Shown: positions 8,192 to 17,220 of the stretch, in pieces
How the letters are laid out: every line of letters starts with the position of its first letter
Numbering within the stretch: position 1 is the first letter of the stretch
DNA from: Chloroflexota bacterium
Lineage (GTDB): Bacteria > Chloroflexota > Dormibacteria > Aeolococcales > Aeolococcaceae
Reading direction: 5' to 3'
Assembly (NCBI GenBank): GCA_005880985.1
Contig: VBIQ01000020.1
Coordinates: forward strand, 1 to 53,914
Length of the DNA: 53,914 nt
Position numbers and translations under genes: made by a program
Notes under the pieces: model-generated
The model's database searches: none
Told to the model about the DNA's origin: nothing
What the model saw: the letters and a program-made list of their open reading frames with translations, nothing else

Positions 8192-9412
8192 GTGCGCATC
8201 CTCGTCCTCAGCTACGAGACTCCGAGCTACCCCGGTGGGGGCGGACAGACGCGCCAGCACTGCCTGCTCGAGCCGCTGGCGACACGCCATCAGATCCGCG
8301 TGCTGAGCACCGGCGCTCCACCCAAGCTGGGCCGGCCTCCCGACGGCGTCGAGCTCCGCTACATCCGTCCGCTGCCGCCGCTCCCGCCTCCCTCCGGCCG
8401 CTGGCTGCGCAAGAACCTCGATCATTACCTCTCCGGACCGCCCTGGCTGCACCGCCTCGCCCTGCACGAGAGCTCCGCCCTCGAGGTGGTGCTGGCCGAG
8501 CACCTCGCCGATTTCCGTCCCGACATCGTGCAGATCGAGCACGGCGAGCTGGCACCGCTGCTGCGCGCGGTTCCCGCGGGACTTCCCACCGTGCTGGTGA
8601 TGCACAACATGCTGACCACCATCCAGCGCCAGCTGGTCGGGCTGCAGACCACCGCCAGGGAGCGGCTGGCGATGAGGCTCGAGGTCACGGTCATGGCGCG
8701 GCAGGAGCGTCGAGATCTGCGCGCCGCCGGCGCGGTGATCGTCACCACCAAGCACGACCGCCGTCTGGCGCTGCGTCTCCAGCCGCGCGCCCGGGTCAGC
8801 ATCGTCCCCAACTGCATCCCGGTCGATCATTTCCGCCGCGACGCAGGACGCGCACCGGTGCCGACGGTGGTGATGACCGCGTCGTTCCAGTACCCGCCCA
8901 ACCAGGCCGCCGCCCATCATCTGCTGGCCGACATCTTTCCCCGGGTGCGCGAGGCGGTGCCTGACGCCGAGCTGGTGCTGGTCGGTCAGGGGATGCAGCG
9001 CCGGTTGCGCGCCGAGGTCCACGCCTGCCCCGGCGCCCGTGCCACCGGGGCGGTGGCGGACGTGCGTCCCGAGCTCCACCGCGCCTGGGTCAGCGTCGCC
9101 CCGCTGTGGGAAGGCTCCGGGTCGCCGCTCAAGGTGCTCGAGGCGCTCGCCTCGCGGGTGCCGGTGGTGGTCGCGTCTCGGGTGGCGGCGGCGCTGGAGA
9201 TGGACGCCGACCAGGGTGTCGTGTCCGCCGGCGGCGCCGGCGACTTCGCGGCGCGGGTGATCGAGCTGCTGCGCGATCCGGAGCGCGGAGAGCGCTTGGC
9301 CACCGCCGGCCTGGCGGTGGTGCGCGAGCGGTTCGACCGACTCCCAGCGGCGGCGGCCCACGAAGCGGTCTGGGAGTCGCTGGCCGGGCGCGGCGGAAAC
9401 CGGGCGGCATGA
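8192..9412 (+). CDS. Glycosyltransferase family 4 (GT-B)
   Basis: The 406-residue protein starts at GTG 8192, only 4 bases after the GT2 gene. The N-terminal half opens MRILVLSYETPSYPGGGGQTRQ, the usual Gly-rich loop that binds the donor phosphate side. It contains VVQIEHGELAPLL-like and VMHNMLTT strands. The C-terminal half has VSIVPNCIPVDHF, a Trp/Glu-Gly-Ser-Gly-Ser-Pro block and KVLEALASRVPVVVA; here the acidic E-x7-E motif of classical GT4 enzymes is replaced by the WEGSGSPLKVLEA form seen in many bacterial members. It belongs with its neighbours to one glycan operon. Specificity is unknown. Confidence 0.85.
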   Translation: MRILVLSYETPSYPGGGGQTRQHCLLEPLATRHQIRVLSTGAPPKLGRPPDGVELRYIRPLPPLPPPSGRWLRKNLDHYLSGPPWLHRLALHESSALEVVLAEHLADFRPDIVQIEHGELAPLLRAVPAGLPTVLVMHNMLTTIQRQLVGLQTTARERLAMRLEVTVMARQERRDLRAAGAVIVTTKHDRRLALRLQPRARVSIVPNCIPVDHFRRDAGRAPVPTVVMTASFQYPPNQAAAHHLLADIFPRVREAVPDAELVLVGQGMQRRLRAEVHACPGARATGAVADVRPELHRAWVSVAPLWEGSGSPLKVLEALASRVPVVVASRVAAALEMDADQGVVSAGGAGDFAARVIELLRDPERGERLATAGLAVVRERFDRLPAAAAHEAVWESLAGRGGNRAA

Positions 9413-9447
9413 GCGCGAACGCGAACCTCGAGACTCAAAGCGGCCCG

Positions 9448-9453
9448 TACAAT
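9448..9453 (+). promoter_or_regulatory. Possible -10 element inside the glycan cluster
   Basis: TACAAT lies in the 82-bp gap before the GTG at 9495, one of the few AT-richer spots in the cluster. An AGGAG-type sequence follows at 9465-9469. A good -35 is not seen. It may start a secondary transcript for the genes from 9495 on. Confidence 0.3.
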
Positions 9454-9494
9454 TCCCGGGCCTCAGGAGACTCCGCCATCATTGCCACGAACCG

Positions 9495-10658
9495 GTGAGG
9501 ATCGCCATCCTCGGCACCCGCGGCATTCCCGCCGCCTACGGCGGCTTCGAGACGCTGGCCGAGGAGCTGGCCGCCCAGCTGGCCGGGCGTGGTCACGAGG
9601 TCACTGTCTACTGCCGTCCGCGACGCACCGGCAACGGCGCGGTGCCGGCCGGGGTGCATCTGGTCACCCTGCCCTGCGTCCACCACAAGTATCTGGAGAC
9701 GGTGAGCCACACCGCGCTCAGCGCGCTGCATGCCACCGCGCGACGCTACGACGCGGTGCTGATCTGCAACGCTGCCAACGCCGTCTTCGCCTGGTTGCCG
9801 CGACTGCGTGGCACCCGGGTGGCGCTCAACGTCGACGGCCTCGAGGCCAAGCGCGCCAAGTGGAATCGCCTCGGTCGCGCCTACTACCGGTTCAGCGAGC
9901 GGGTCGCGCTCCGCACCCCGAACAACGTTGTCACCGACGCTCGGGTGATCGCCCGCTACTACCGAGACCGGTACGGCATCGAGTCGACCTACATCCCGTA
10001 CGGTGCACATCTGCCGCCGTTGCCGCCACCTCCGCCCTCACCGGACGGTCCGATCGCGCGCTTCGCGCTGCGGCCCGGGGGCTACGTGCTCTACGTCAGC
10101 CGGCTGGAGCCCGAGAACCACGCCCACACCGTGGTCGCCGCCTTCAACGAGTGCCAGGACCTGCCGCTCGAGCTGGTGATGACCGGCCAGGCACCGTATG
10201 CCGCGCCGTACATCCGCCGGGTGCTGGCGGCCGCCGACTCGCGCACGGTGTTCACCGGCGGGGTCTACGGCAGCGGCTACCACGAGTTGCAGGCGCATGC
10301 GCGCTGCTACGTCCATGCCACGGTGGTGGGGGGCGTCCATCCCGCCCTGGTGGAGGCGATGGCGCATGGACGTGCCATCGTCTGCGCCGACACGCCGGAG
10401 AATCGCGAGACTCTGGCCGGCGCCGGCGTCTACTACCGGCCGGACGATCACCTGGCGTGTGCCGCCGCTATCCGCCGGATCTGCCTCGACGATGGGCTCA
10501 GCACCGAGCTCGGAGGGCGCGCCCGCGAGCGGGCCCGCACCGAGTACTCGTGGACCAGCGTGTGCGATGCCTACGAGCGGCTGCTCCTCGATCCGCACCC
10601 CGACCCCGACGGCGCCGACGCGATGCCGGTGGCTTCCTCGAAGGGCGCACCCCGATGA
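9495..10658 (+). CDS. Glycosyltransferase family 4 with DUF1972 (rhamnosyltransferase-like) N-terminus
   Basis: The 387-residue protein starts at GTG 9495 with RIAILGTRGIPAAYGGFETLAEELA. This is the signature of the DUF1972 N-terminal domain found in GT4 enzymes such as bacterial rhamnosyl- and galactosyltransferases of S-layer or exopolysaccharide assembly. It continues with HKYLETVSHTALSAL, NVDGLEAKRAKW and the GT-B C-terminal half (YVLYVSRLEPENH, VFTGGVYGSGYHEL, HATVVGGVHPALVEAMAHGRAIV). The E of VEAMAHG fits the donor site. It probably acts early in glycan assembly, but the acceptor cannot be assigned. Its stop codon overlaps the next start by 4 bp. Confidence 0.87.
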   Translation: MRIAILGTRGIPAAYGGFETLAEELAAQLAGRGHEVTVYCRPRRTGNGAVPAGVHLVTLPCVHHKYLETVSHTALSALHATARRYDAVLICNAANAVFAWLPRLRGTRVALNVDGLEAKRAKWNRLGRAYYRFSERVALRTPNNVVTDARVIARYYRDRYGIESTYIPYGAHLPPLPPPPPSPDGPIARFALRPGGYVLYVSRLEPENHAHTVVAAFNECQDLPLELVMTGQAPYAAPYIRRVLAAADSRTVFTGGVYGSGYHELQAHARCYVHATVVGGVHPALVEAMAHGRAIVCADTPENRETLAGAGVYYRPDDHLACAAAIRRICLDDGLSTELGGRARERARTEYSWTSVCDAYERLLLDPHPDPDGADAMPVASSKGAPR

Positions 10659-11782
10659 GCGGCGCTCAGCCGTTGACGGTGCTCGCCGATGCCAGCGCCC
10701 TGGCCGACGGACGGCGCACCGCGGGCATCGGTCGTTACGCCTCCAGCCTGCTGGCCGCGCTCGCCGAGCGCGACGACGTGGTGGTGCACCGCTACATCCC
10801 GCGCCGTCCACCGCCGCGCGACTCATGGGCGCTGCGCTGGCTGCACGCCCAACCCGGGCTGGTCGCAGCGTCGTTGTGGCACCGGCCGCGGCTGGTCCAC
10901 GGGATGGCCAGCGACCCGGGGCTCGGGTGGCCGCTCGATCGCCAGGCGGTCACCGTGCACGACGTCATCCCGTGGACCGAGACGGCGGTGCGCCCGGGGT
11001 CGGTGACGGCGCGATACCTCGCCTTCCAGCGCCGTCGCCTTCGTCGCTGCGCGGCGGTGATCGCGGTCAGTGACGCCGTCGCCGCCGAGGCCTGCGCGGC
11101 GCTGCAGCTGGAGCCGCGCCGGGTCGAGGTGGTGCCCGAGGGAGTCGGTGCGGTCTTCACCGCCGCCGCCGACGTCCGCGATCACGAGCTGCGCGCCGGC
11201 TGCGGCGTGACCGCGGCGCGCTACGTGCTCTGGGTTGGCAGCATGCGCGCCCACGATCATCGCAAGGCGCTCGACGTGCTGCTCGACGCGGTGACCAGCG
11301 TCGGCGGCGATGGTCCGGCAGTCACGCTGGTCCTCGCCGGCGCTCCCGGCGCGGAGTCGCAGCGGCTGGCCTCGACGGCAACGGCGAGCGGACGGCCCGT
11401 GATCCTGACCGGCTACGTCGACGACCCCACCCTGGCGGCGCTCTACCGCGGCGCCGCCGTGGTGGCCCTGCCCTCCCGCCACGAGGGCTTCGGGCTGCCG
11501 CTGCTCGAGGCGATGGCCTGCGGCGCCCCGGTTGTGGCCGGTGCTGCCGGAAACCTTCCCGAGCTCGCCGGGGAGGCAGCCCTGCTGGTGCCGCCCGGCG
11601 ATGCCCGGTCGCTGGCGCAGGCGCTGCTCGAGGTGCTCTCCGACGCCGCCGTCCGCGCACGCCTGGTGGGGGCCGGTCCCCGCCGGGCGGCGCCGTTCAC
11701 CTGGGCGCGTGCCGCCGAGCAGACGGTCGCGGTGTACCGCCGCGTCGCTGGGGCTCAGGGCCCGGCGAGCGCCTCCCCATAG
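10655..11782 (+). CDS. Glycosyltransferase family 4 (GT-B)
   Basis: The 375-residue product starts at ATG 10655, overlapping the previous stop by 4 bp (ATGA). N-terminal landmarks are TAGIGRYASSLLAAL and VTVHDVIPWTE; C-terminal ones are VEVVPEGVGAVF, YVLWVGSMRAHDHRK, LTGYVDDPTLAALY, and HEGFGLPLLEAMACGAPVVA, which holds the E-x7-E donor motif. It is related to the first GT4 of the cluster (5247), which shares the (S/R)-x-EGFGLP-x-LEAMACG block and the domain lengths, so they may be duplicates with different specificities. Its last 28 bp overlap the end of the converging double-glycosyltransferase gene on the other strand. Confidence 0.87.
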   Translation: MSGAQPLTVLADASALADGRRTAGIGRYASSLLAALAERDDVVVHRYIPRRPPPRDSWALRWLHAQPGLVAASLWHRPRLVHGMASDPGLGWPLDRQAVTVHDVIPWTETAVRPGSVTARYLAFQRRRLRRCAAVIAVSDAVAAEACAALQLEPRRVEVVPEGVGAVFTAAADVRDHELRAGCGVTAARYVLWVGSMRAHDHRKALDVLLDAVTSVGGDGPAVTLVLAGAPGAESQRLASTATASGRPVILTGYVDDPTLAALYRGAAVVALPSRHEGFGLPLLEAMACGAPVVAGAAGNLPELAGEAALLVPPGDARSLAQALLEVLSDAAVRARLVGAGPRRAAPFTWARAAEQTVAVYRRVAGAQGPASASP

Positions 11783-14154
11783 ATCGCCCACATCGCCGGC
11801 AGCGAGGCGTCGAGGGAGAAGCGCCGGCGATCGCCACGGGCGGCGGCCGCCATGCGGCGGCGCAGGGCGGCGTCGGCAAGCAGCCGCAGCAGCGCCTGCG
11901 CCAGCGCGCCGGCGTCCCCCGGCGGCACCAGCAGGCCGTCGACTCCGTCGCGCACCTGCTCGAGGTGGCCGCCGTGGGCGGAGGCGATCACCGGCCGGCC
12001 GGCGCACAGGGCGTCGACGACCGCCAGCGCGAACGGCTCGGGGCGGGTCGAGGGCGAGACGATGATGTCAGAGACGGCCAGAACGTCCTGGGGGTCGACG
12101 AACCCGGGGAAGACCACGCGGTCCTGCAGGCCGGCCAGCTCGACCTGTCGCCGCAGCGCCGCGCCGATGGGCTCGTCCCCCGGATAGATGTCGCCGGCGA
12201 GCACCAGTTGCACCGCCGCCGCCGCCGGTCCCAGCCGGGCCAGCGCATCGACCAGCACCTCCTGGCCCTTCCAGGCGTTGAGGCGGGCGAGCACGCCCAC
12301 GGTGGGCCGGCGGGGGTCGAGGCCGAGGCGGCGAGCGCCGGCGGCGCGGTCGGGGAGCGCGGCGAACCGATCGGGGTCGACGCCGTCGTGCACCACCGTG
12401 GTCCGGTTGGCCAGCGCCGGGCGGAGTCGCAGCAGCGCGTCGCGCACCGGTCCGCTGACCGCCGCCACCTGGGTGGCGCGGCGCTCCAGCACCGCGGCAA
12501 GCACCCGCAGCGCACGCCGGTCGGCGGTCAGATACTCGCGGAGATGCCAGACGTGCGGCACCCCGATCGCGCCGGCCACGGCGGCTCCCGAGAGCACGGC
12601 GGCGCTGTTGCTGTGCACCAGCTCGACCCCTTCGCGGCGGGCAAGCCGGGCCAGCCTGAGGCGCGAGCCGAGCAGCGCGCCGGCAACCTGCGCCGCGCCC
12701 AGAGGATTGAGCAGGCGCCGTCGCAACACCGCCAGCGGCAGCACCTCCACCGGGACACCGGCAGCCACCAGGCGGGCGGCCAGCGGTCCGTCATCGGGCA
12801 GGGCGACCAGCGCCCGTCCCCCGGCGGCGCGGTGCGCCAGCACCAATCGCTCGAGGCAGAGGTCGGCACCGTACAGCTCGGCGCTGGAACCGACGAAGAG
12901 CACCGTCGGCGGGGTGCGGCGACCCGAGTCCACCATCGCCGCGAGGGCGGCGGAGAGGGCGTCCGCCGAGGCGTCCCACGAGAAGCGTCGCTCGGCCACC
13001 GCCCGCCCCGCGCTGGCCAGCGATGCCCGTCGCGGCGCATCAGCGGCGAGCTCCGCGGTGCGCGACGGCATCTCCTCGACGGCGCAGACCTCGACCTCGG
13101 TCCCGGCGTCGAGGTCGAGGCCGCGCACGCCGACGGGGGTGCTGACCACCGGCAGCCCGGCGGCGAGGTACTCGATGGTCTTGATGCTGGTGCCACCGCC
13201 GTCGAGCAGCGGGCACAGAGCGACGTCGGCCGCGTGCAGCACCGGCACCACATCGGGCACCTCGCCGAGCACGGTCAGCCCGGGGACGGATCTGCGGCCC
13301 AGCCCGCAGCGCCCGGCGACGACGAGGTGCACACCGGCGCGTGCGTAGGCGGCCACCTGACCGAGCAGCACGTCGACCGCCCGCACGTTGGGACCGTGCC
13401 CCGAGCCGACGAAGACTCCGACACACAAGTCATCGCCAAGGCCCAGCGCCGCGCGTGCCTGCCGACGCTCGTCCTCGCCGGCGGGACGGAAGCGCACAAG
13501 GTCGACGCCGTTGGGCACGCAGGCGATGACACCGGCGCCGCGCCGGCGCGATGCGAGCGCGTCCTCGTCATCGGTGACCAGCACCAGGTCGGCCACCGTC
13601 AGCGCCGCCCCTTCCACCCGGTCGATCTCGGCCGCGATCCGCTGGGTCAACGGCGCATCCTCGCGAGCCGGGTACAGCTGGGCGGCGATGCAGTCCTCGT
13701 CGAGCGCGGTGGGAATGCGCGCCGGCGTGGCGCGACGGACCCAGAGATAGTGATCCGGCACCGACACCCAGACCGCGTCGGCGGCGGCGAGGGCGCGGCG
13801 CAGTCGCCGGCGGGGAAGCATGTCGAGGATGCGGTCGATATAGGCAGGGCCGTACCCGAAGCGCGCCAGCAGCGAGACCCAGAGCACCAGCAGGGGATCG
13901 CAGAGCCGGTGGTCGGTCCATCGCGGCGTCACCCGACGGCTGCGTCGAGGAAGGGGGAGATCGGTGCGCTGGATGGTGAGCGAATGGGACTCGACGTCCC
14001 ACTGGTCGCTGAGCCGGTGGAGCAGTGCCGCCGCCCGGTGCTGCTTGCCCCGCCTCGGGGGATGGGTGGCGGCGACGGTGACCGCCACCAGCCGCCGCCG
14101 GGGTATGGTGGTGGCCGGGCCGGCCTCGGGATGATCGTTAGGCGTGCTCGGCAT
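11755..14154 (-). CDS. Tandem double glycosyltransferase: two GT4-type modules in one protein
   Basis: The 799-residue protein contains two complete GT-B units. Module 1 (about residues 20-415) has TVAATHPPRRGKQHRAAALL, CVPNGVDLVRF, VGVFVGSGHGPN and the GGGTSIKTIEYLAAGLPVVSTPVG donor block. Module 2 (about 425-799) has VLFVGSSAELYGADLCLERL, HSNSAAVLSG, TVVHDGVDPDRF, VGVLARLNAWKGQEVL and PSTRPEPFALAVVDALCAGRPVIAS, with its own E-x7-E-like site. Most GT4 enzymes hold one unit of 350-400 residues, so this is a fusion that could add two sugars in succession. The assigned ATG (14152-14154) lies only 5 bp from the divergent GT2 start; an internal GTG just before the first conserved strand is an alternative. 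It converges on, and overlaps by 28 bp, the GT4 gene ending at 11782. Confidence 0.85.
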   Translation of the reverse strand: MPSTPNDHPEAGPATTIPRRRLVAVTVAATHPPRRGKQHRAAALLHRLSDQWDVESHSLTIQRTDLPLPRRSRRVTPRWTDHRLCDPLLVLWVSLLARFGYGPAYIDRILDMLPRRRLRRALAAADAVWVSVPDHYLWVRRATPARIPTALDEDCIAAQLYPAREDAPLTQRIAAEIDRVEGAALTVADLVLVTDDEDALASRRRGAGVIACVPNGVDLVRFRPAGEDERRQARAALGLGDDLCVGVFVGSGHGPNVRAVDVLLGQVAAYARAGVHLVVAGRCGLGRRSVPGLTVLGEVPDVVPVLHAADVALCPLLDGGGTSIKTIEYLAAGLPVVSTPVGVRGLDLDAGTEVEVCAVEEMPSRTAELAADAPRRASLASAGRAVAERRFSWDASADALSAALAAMVDSGRRTPPTVLFVGSSAELYGADLCLERLVLAHRAAGGRALVALPDDGPLAARLVAAGVPVEVLPLAVLRRRLLNPLGAAQVAGALLGSRLRLARLARREGVELVHSNSAAVLSGAAVAGAIGVPHVWHLREYLTADRRALRVLAAVLERRATQVAAVSGPVRDALLRLRPALANRTTVVHDGVDPDRFAALPDRAAGARRLGLDPRRPTVGVLARLNAWKGQEVLVDALARLGPAAAAVQLVLAGDIYPGDEPIGAALRRQVELAGLQDRVVFPGFVDPQDVLAVSDIIVSPSTRPEPFALAVVDALCAGRPVIASAHGGHLEQVRDGVDGLLVPPGDAGALAQALLRLLADAALRRRMAAAARGDRRRFSLDASLPAMWAIYGEALAGP

Positions 14155-14159
14155 GCGAG

Positions 14160-15125
14160 ATGAACGACAACTCTAGCGTGGACGTCGTCATCGTCAGCTG
14201 GAATGTCCGCGAGGAGCTGCTCGCCTGCCTGCGGTCGGTTGCCGCCGAAGCGACCGTGCACCCGCGCGTGTTCGTCGTCGACAACGCCTCCGGCGATGGC
14301 ACCGTCGAGGCGGTGGCGGAGCAGTTTCCCCAGGTCACCCTGCTCCGCAACCCGGCCAACGAGGGATTCGCCCGCGCCGCCAACCGCGGCATCGCCGCCG
14401 GTAACGCGCCCTACGTGCTGCTGCTCAACCCCGACACCGTGGTTCCGCCGGGCGCGCTGGGGGCGCTGGTCGCCGAGCTCGAGCGCCGTCCCCAGCACGG
14501 CATCGTCGCCCCCCGGCTGCTGGGCGAGGATGGCAGCCCGCAGCACTCCGCCTATGGGTTTCCGTCGCTGCGGATCTCACTGCTGCTCGCCACCGGGGCC
14601 CAGCGCCTGCTTCCGCACGGGCTGCGTGCCGGCTGGCTGCTCGAAGGCGACTGGCATTCCGATGTCGAGCGCGACGTCCCCTGGGTGATCGGCGCCTGCA
14701 TGCTGGTGCGGCGCGCCGCCATCGCCGCGGCCGGCCCGCTCGACGAGCGCTTCTTCGTGTACGCGGAGGACATGGAGTGGTGTGACCGCTTCGCCCGGGC
14801 GGGGCATCGCATCCGCTTCCTTCCCTCTGTGTCGGTGACCCATCTCGGTAACCGCAGCGGAGCGCAGCGCTTCGGCGAGGACCGCACCGCCGCCTGGCTG
14901 GCCAACAGCGTCGACTTCGTGCGCGCGCGTCACGGACGGGTGTGGACCGCCGCCTACCTGCTCGTCAACGGCGCTGCCACGGTGACCCGCTACCTGGGGG
15001 GCGCGGTGCTGGTCCGGCTCAATCCCACGTCACGGCGCCGCGAGCGGCAACGCCTGTGGCGTGGCCACGCGCGCTACTACCTCGGCTTGGCGCGGAGTCG
15101 GGACCGGCCGGCTAGAACGCGGTGA
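14160..15125 (+). CDS. Glycosyltransferase family 2, rhamnosyltransferase-like
   Basis: This 321-residue GT2 protein begins VDVVIVSWNVREELLACLRSV and carries FVVDNASGDGT, NEGFARAANRG and LLLNPDTVVPPGAL, the metal-binding DxD-type site. The acceptor end has VIGACMLVRRAAI and ERFFVYAEDMEWCDRFARAGHR with the conserved ED. This combination is typical of WbbL/Wbbl2-like rhamnosyl- and galactofuranosyl-transferases, although the sugar cannot be settled by eye. The ATG is 5 bp from the divergent double-GT gene, so any promoter and ribosome site must lie within that gene's 5' end. Its last 14 bp overlap the converging propeller gene. Confidence 0.85.
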   Translation: MNDNSSVDVVIVSWNVREELLACLRSVAAEATVHPRVFVVDNASGDGTVEAVAEQFPQVTLLRNPANEGFARAANRGIAAGNAPYVLLLNPDTVVPPGALGALVAELERRPQHGIVAPRLLGEDGSPQHSAYGFPSLRISLLLATGAQRLLPHGLRAGWLLEGDWHSDVERDVPWVIGACMLVRRAAIAAAGPLDERFFVYAEDMEWCDRFARAGHRIRFLPSVSVTHLGNRSGAQRFGEDRTAAWLANSVDFVRARHGRVWTAAYLLVNGAATVTRYLGGAVLVRLNPTSRRRERQRLWRGHARYYLGLARSRDRPARTR

Positions 15126-17205
15126 CCCCGCTGATCGGGGCGTTGAGCCGCGATCCGCCCATGCTGCCCATGAAGGCCGGACCAAAGCAGAACACCCCGC
15201 CGTCGGACGCCACCAGCCGGTATCCGGCGGCGCCGCCGTCGCCGGCCAGGGCCACCATCGGGGCGTTGAGGCGCATGCCCCCGGTGCTGCCCGTGTAGGG
15301 AGCGCCGCCGAAGGCGAAGATGCCGCCGTCGCTGGCGACCAGCCAGTAGCCGCCGCCGCCGGCGGCGCCGATGCCCACCACCGGGGCGTTGAGCCGCCGC
15401 CCGCCCATCGATCCCGCGAAGCCGGCGTCGCCGAAGGCGAAGATCCCCCCGTCGCCCGCGGCCAGCCAGTAGCCGTTGCCGCTGGGACTCGCGGCGATGC
15501 CGACGATCGGCGAGTTGAGCCGTCGCCCTCCCATCGACCCGAGGAATCGCGTGTCGCCGTAGGTGAAGATGCCGCCGTCGGCGGCGACCAGCCAGTAGCC
15601 GTTGCCGCTGGGGCTCGCTGCCATGCCGACGATCGGCGCCGCCAGCCGGACGTCGCCGGCACTGCCATGGAAGCCGGCGTCGCCGAAGGAGAAGATGCCA
15701 CCATCGGCCGCAACCAGCCAGTAGCCGTTGCTGTCGGGGCTATGGGTGATGCCCACCACGGGAGCGTGGAGTCGGATGCCGCCCATGCCGCCGCGGTAGG
15801 GCGCGGCGCCGAAGGTGAAGATGCCGCCGTCGCGCCCGGCCAGCCAGTAGCCGTGGCTGCCGGGTGGTGGCGGGGGACCGAGCGACCCGGAGTAGGCGAC
15901 CACGGTGCTCCCGGCGGCGACGAAGACGCGTCCACCCGCGGCCGCCGGGGTTGCGAAGTGCTGCATTGCCCCAGCGTTGTCCTGGAAGCGGACCGCCCCC
16001 GACGCGGGGTCGAGCGCGTAGACGATGCCGCCGTTGTAGTCGAGCACCCAGACCAGGCCGCCGGCGACGATCGGCGATCCCGCCGTCCCGCCGGGCCCGT
16101 GCCAGGCGACGGTGAACGACGCGCCCGACAGGCGCAGCGCCCGCATGCCGTCGGTGCAGGGGACATAGATGTAGGGGTCGGCGTAGGCGTTGCCGCCGTA
16201 CGAGGTGCAGACGCCGCCGGCGAAGACCTGGCCGCCGACAGTGCCGAGATGGGTGCTCGAGAGCAGGTAGCCGGTCGATCCCTTGCCCACCTGGAAGACC
16301 AGGCCACCGTTGAGCAGTGAGGGGCCGTTGGAGCCCAGGTCGGTGTCGGTGGCGTTGAGCTGTGCGAAGTCGGCCGGTGCGAACCAGTCGACCAGCTGCA
16401 GTGTCGGGGAGAGCTTGAGCACCGAGTCCCCGCCGTCCCAGGCTCCCGTCGAGGCGCTGTTGCCGGTGGCCACGAAGACGTTGCCGGCACCGTCGATGAC
16501 CGCGCCCGACGGCGCCCAGATCCCGCCTCCACCCGTTCCCCCCGCCACCTCGTACGAGTAGAGGGGTCCCCCGCCGTCGGGCTGCGACGCCACCACCCAG
16601 CCGTGGTAGTTGCCGCAGTCGCCGTCCAGCCCTCCGAGCGATACGTAGACCAGACCGTTGGCCAGCGAGAGCGCAGCGCGCTGCTGCTGCACGGTGGGGT
16701 CGCTGCCCGGGGGGTCGATGGTCCGCTGCATCACCACCGCCCCGTTGCCGGCGTCGAGCCCGACCAGCACGTGGTGCGGTCCGCTGACCTCGGCGACGGC
16801 GTAGACGCGGTTGGTGCCGGCGTCGAGCACCGGCGTGCCGGTGATGCCGAGGGGATTGATGTTGCCGCAGGGCAGCGACGAGAGCGGCACCGGTGTGCCC
16901 ACGTTGGTGTGCCAGAGCACCGCGCCGCTGCTGGCGTCGAGGCCGTAGAGCGAGTCGTTCTCGGTGGCGACGATCACGGTGTTGCCGTCGACCAGCGGCT
17001 CGGCGTATACCGCGCCGTCGAGCTGCGGCGTTGTCCAGGCGCGTGAGATCTGGGTGAAGCCGGGATCGGCGCGGTCGACGCCCGTATGCGGCAGGTCGGC
17101 GTGATAGTTGGGCCACAGCGCATCCGCCACGCCCGGATGGGCGGCGGTCGGCAGTGCCCCGAGGACCACGACGAAAGCCAGGGCGAGGCGGCTGCCGGGC
17201 GGCAT
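15112..17205 (-). CDS. Secreted PQQ-like beta-propeller protein with six C-terminal GYWL/DGGIF repeats
   Basis: The 697-residue protein has a signal peptide (residues 1-28, cleaved near ADA-LW). Residues about 30-440 form a PQQ/quinoprotein-like propeller: WPNYHADLPHTG, LYGLDASSGAVLWHTNVGTP, TPVLDAGTNRVYAVAE, and VYALDPASGAVRFQDNAG. After a PPPPP linker come six repeats of about 41 residues, each with GYWLVAADGGIFSFGDAGFHGS, then a GG-x-RLNAP-x-VG segment; the last repeat has degraded to GYRLVASDGGVFCFG. Such repeats occur in secreted actinobacterial proteins and probably form a second propeller of six blades. No PQQ-ligand or redox residues are evident, so a binding or adhesive role is more likely than dehydrogenase activity. 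It converges on the GT2 gene. Confidence 0.85.
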   Translation of the reverse strand: MPPGSRLALAFVVVLGALPTAAHPGVADALWPNYHADLPHTGVDRADPGFTQISRAWTTPQLDGAVYAEPLVDGNTVIVATENDSLYGLDASSGAVLWHTNVGTPVPLSSLPCGNINPLGITGTPVLDAGTNRVYAVAEVSGPHHVLVGLDAGNGAVVMQRTIDPPGSDPTVQQQRAALSLANGLVYVSLGGLDGDCGNYHGWVVASQPDGGGPLYSYEVAGGTGGGGIWAPSGAVIDGAGNVFVATGNSASTGAWDGGDSVLKLSPTLQLVDWFAPADFAQLNATDTDLGSNGPSLLNGGLVFQVGKGSTGYLLSSTHLGTVGGQVFAGGVCTSYGGNAYADPYIYVPCTDGMRALRLSGASFTVAWHGPGGTAGSPIVAGGLVWVLDYNGGIVYALDPASGAVRFQDNAGAMQHFATPAAAGGRVFVAAGSTVVAYSGSLGPPPPPGSHGYWLAGRDGGIFTFGAAPYRGGMGGIRLHAPVVGITHSPDSNGYWLVAADGGIFSFGDAGFHGSAGDVRLAAPIVGMAASPSGNGYWLVAADGGIFTYGDTRFLGSMGGRRLNSPIVGIAASPSGNGYWLAAGDGGIFAFGDAGFAGSMGGRRLNAPVVGIGAAGGGGYWLVASDGGIFAFGGAPYTGSTGGMRLNAPMVALAGDGGAAGYRLVASDGGVFCFGPAFMGSMGGSRLNAPISGVTAF

Positions 17206-17220
17206 GGCGGCCGATTGTCG

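Noticed and set aside
11965..14163. A 732-codon plus-strand frame across the double glycosyltransferase gene
   Set aside because: The opposite strand encodes two complete GT4 modules with motifs; this frame is Gln/Gly/Arg-rich and featureless.
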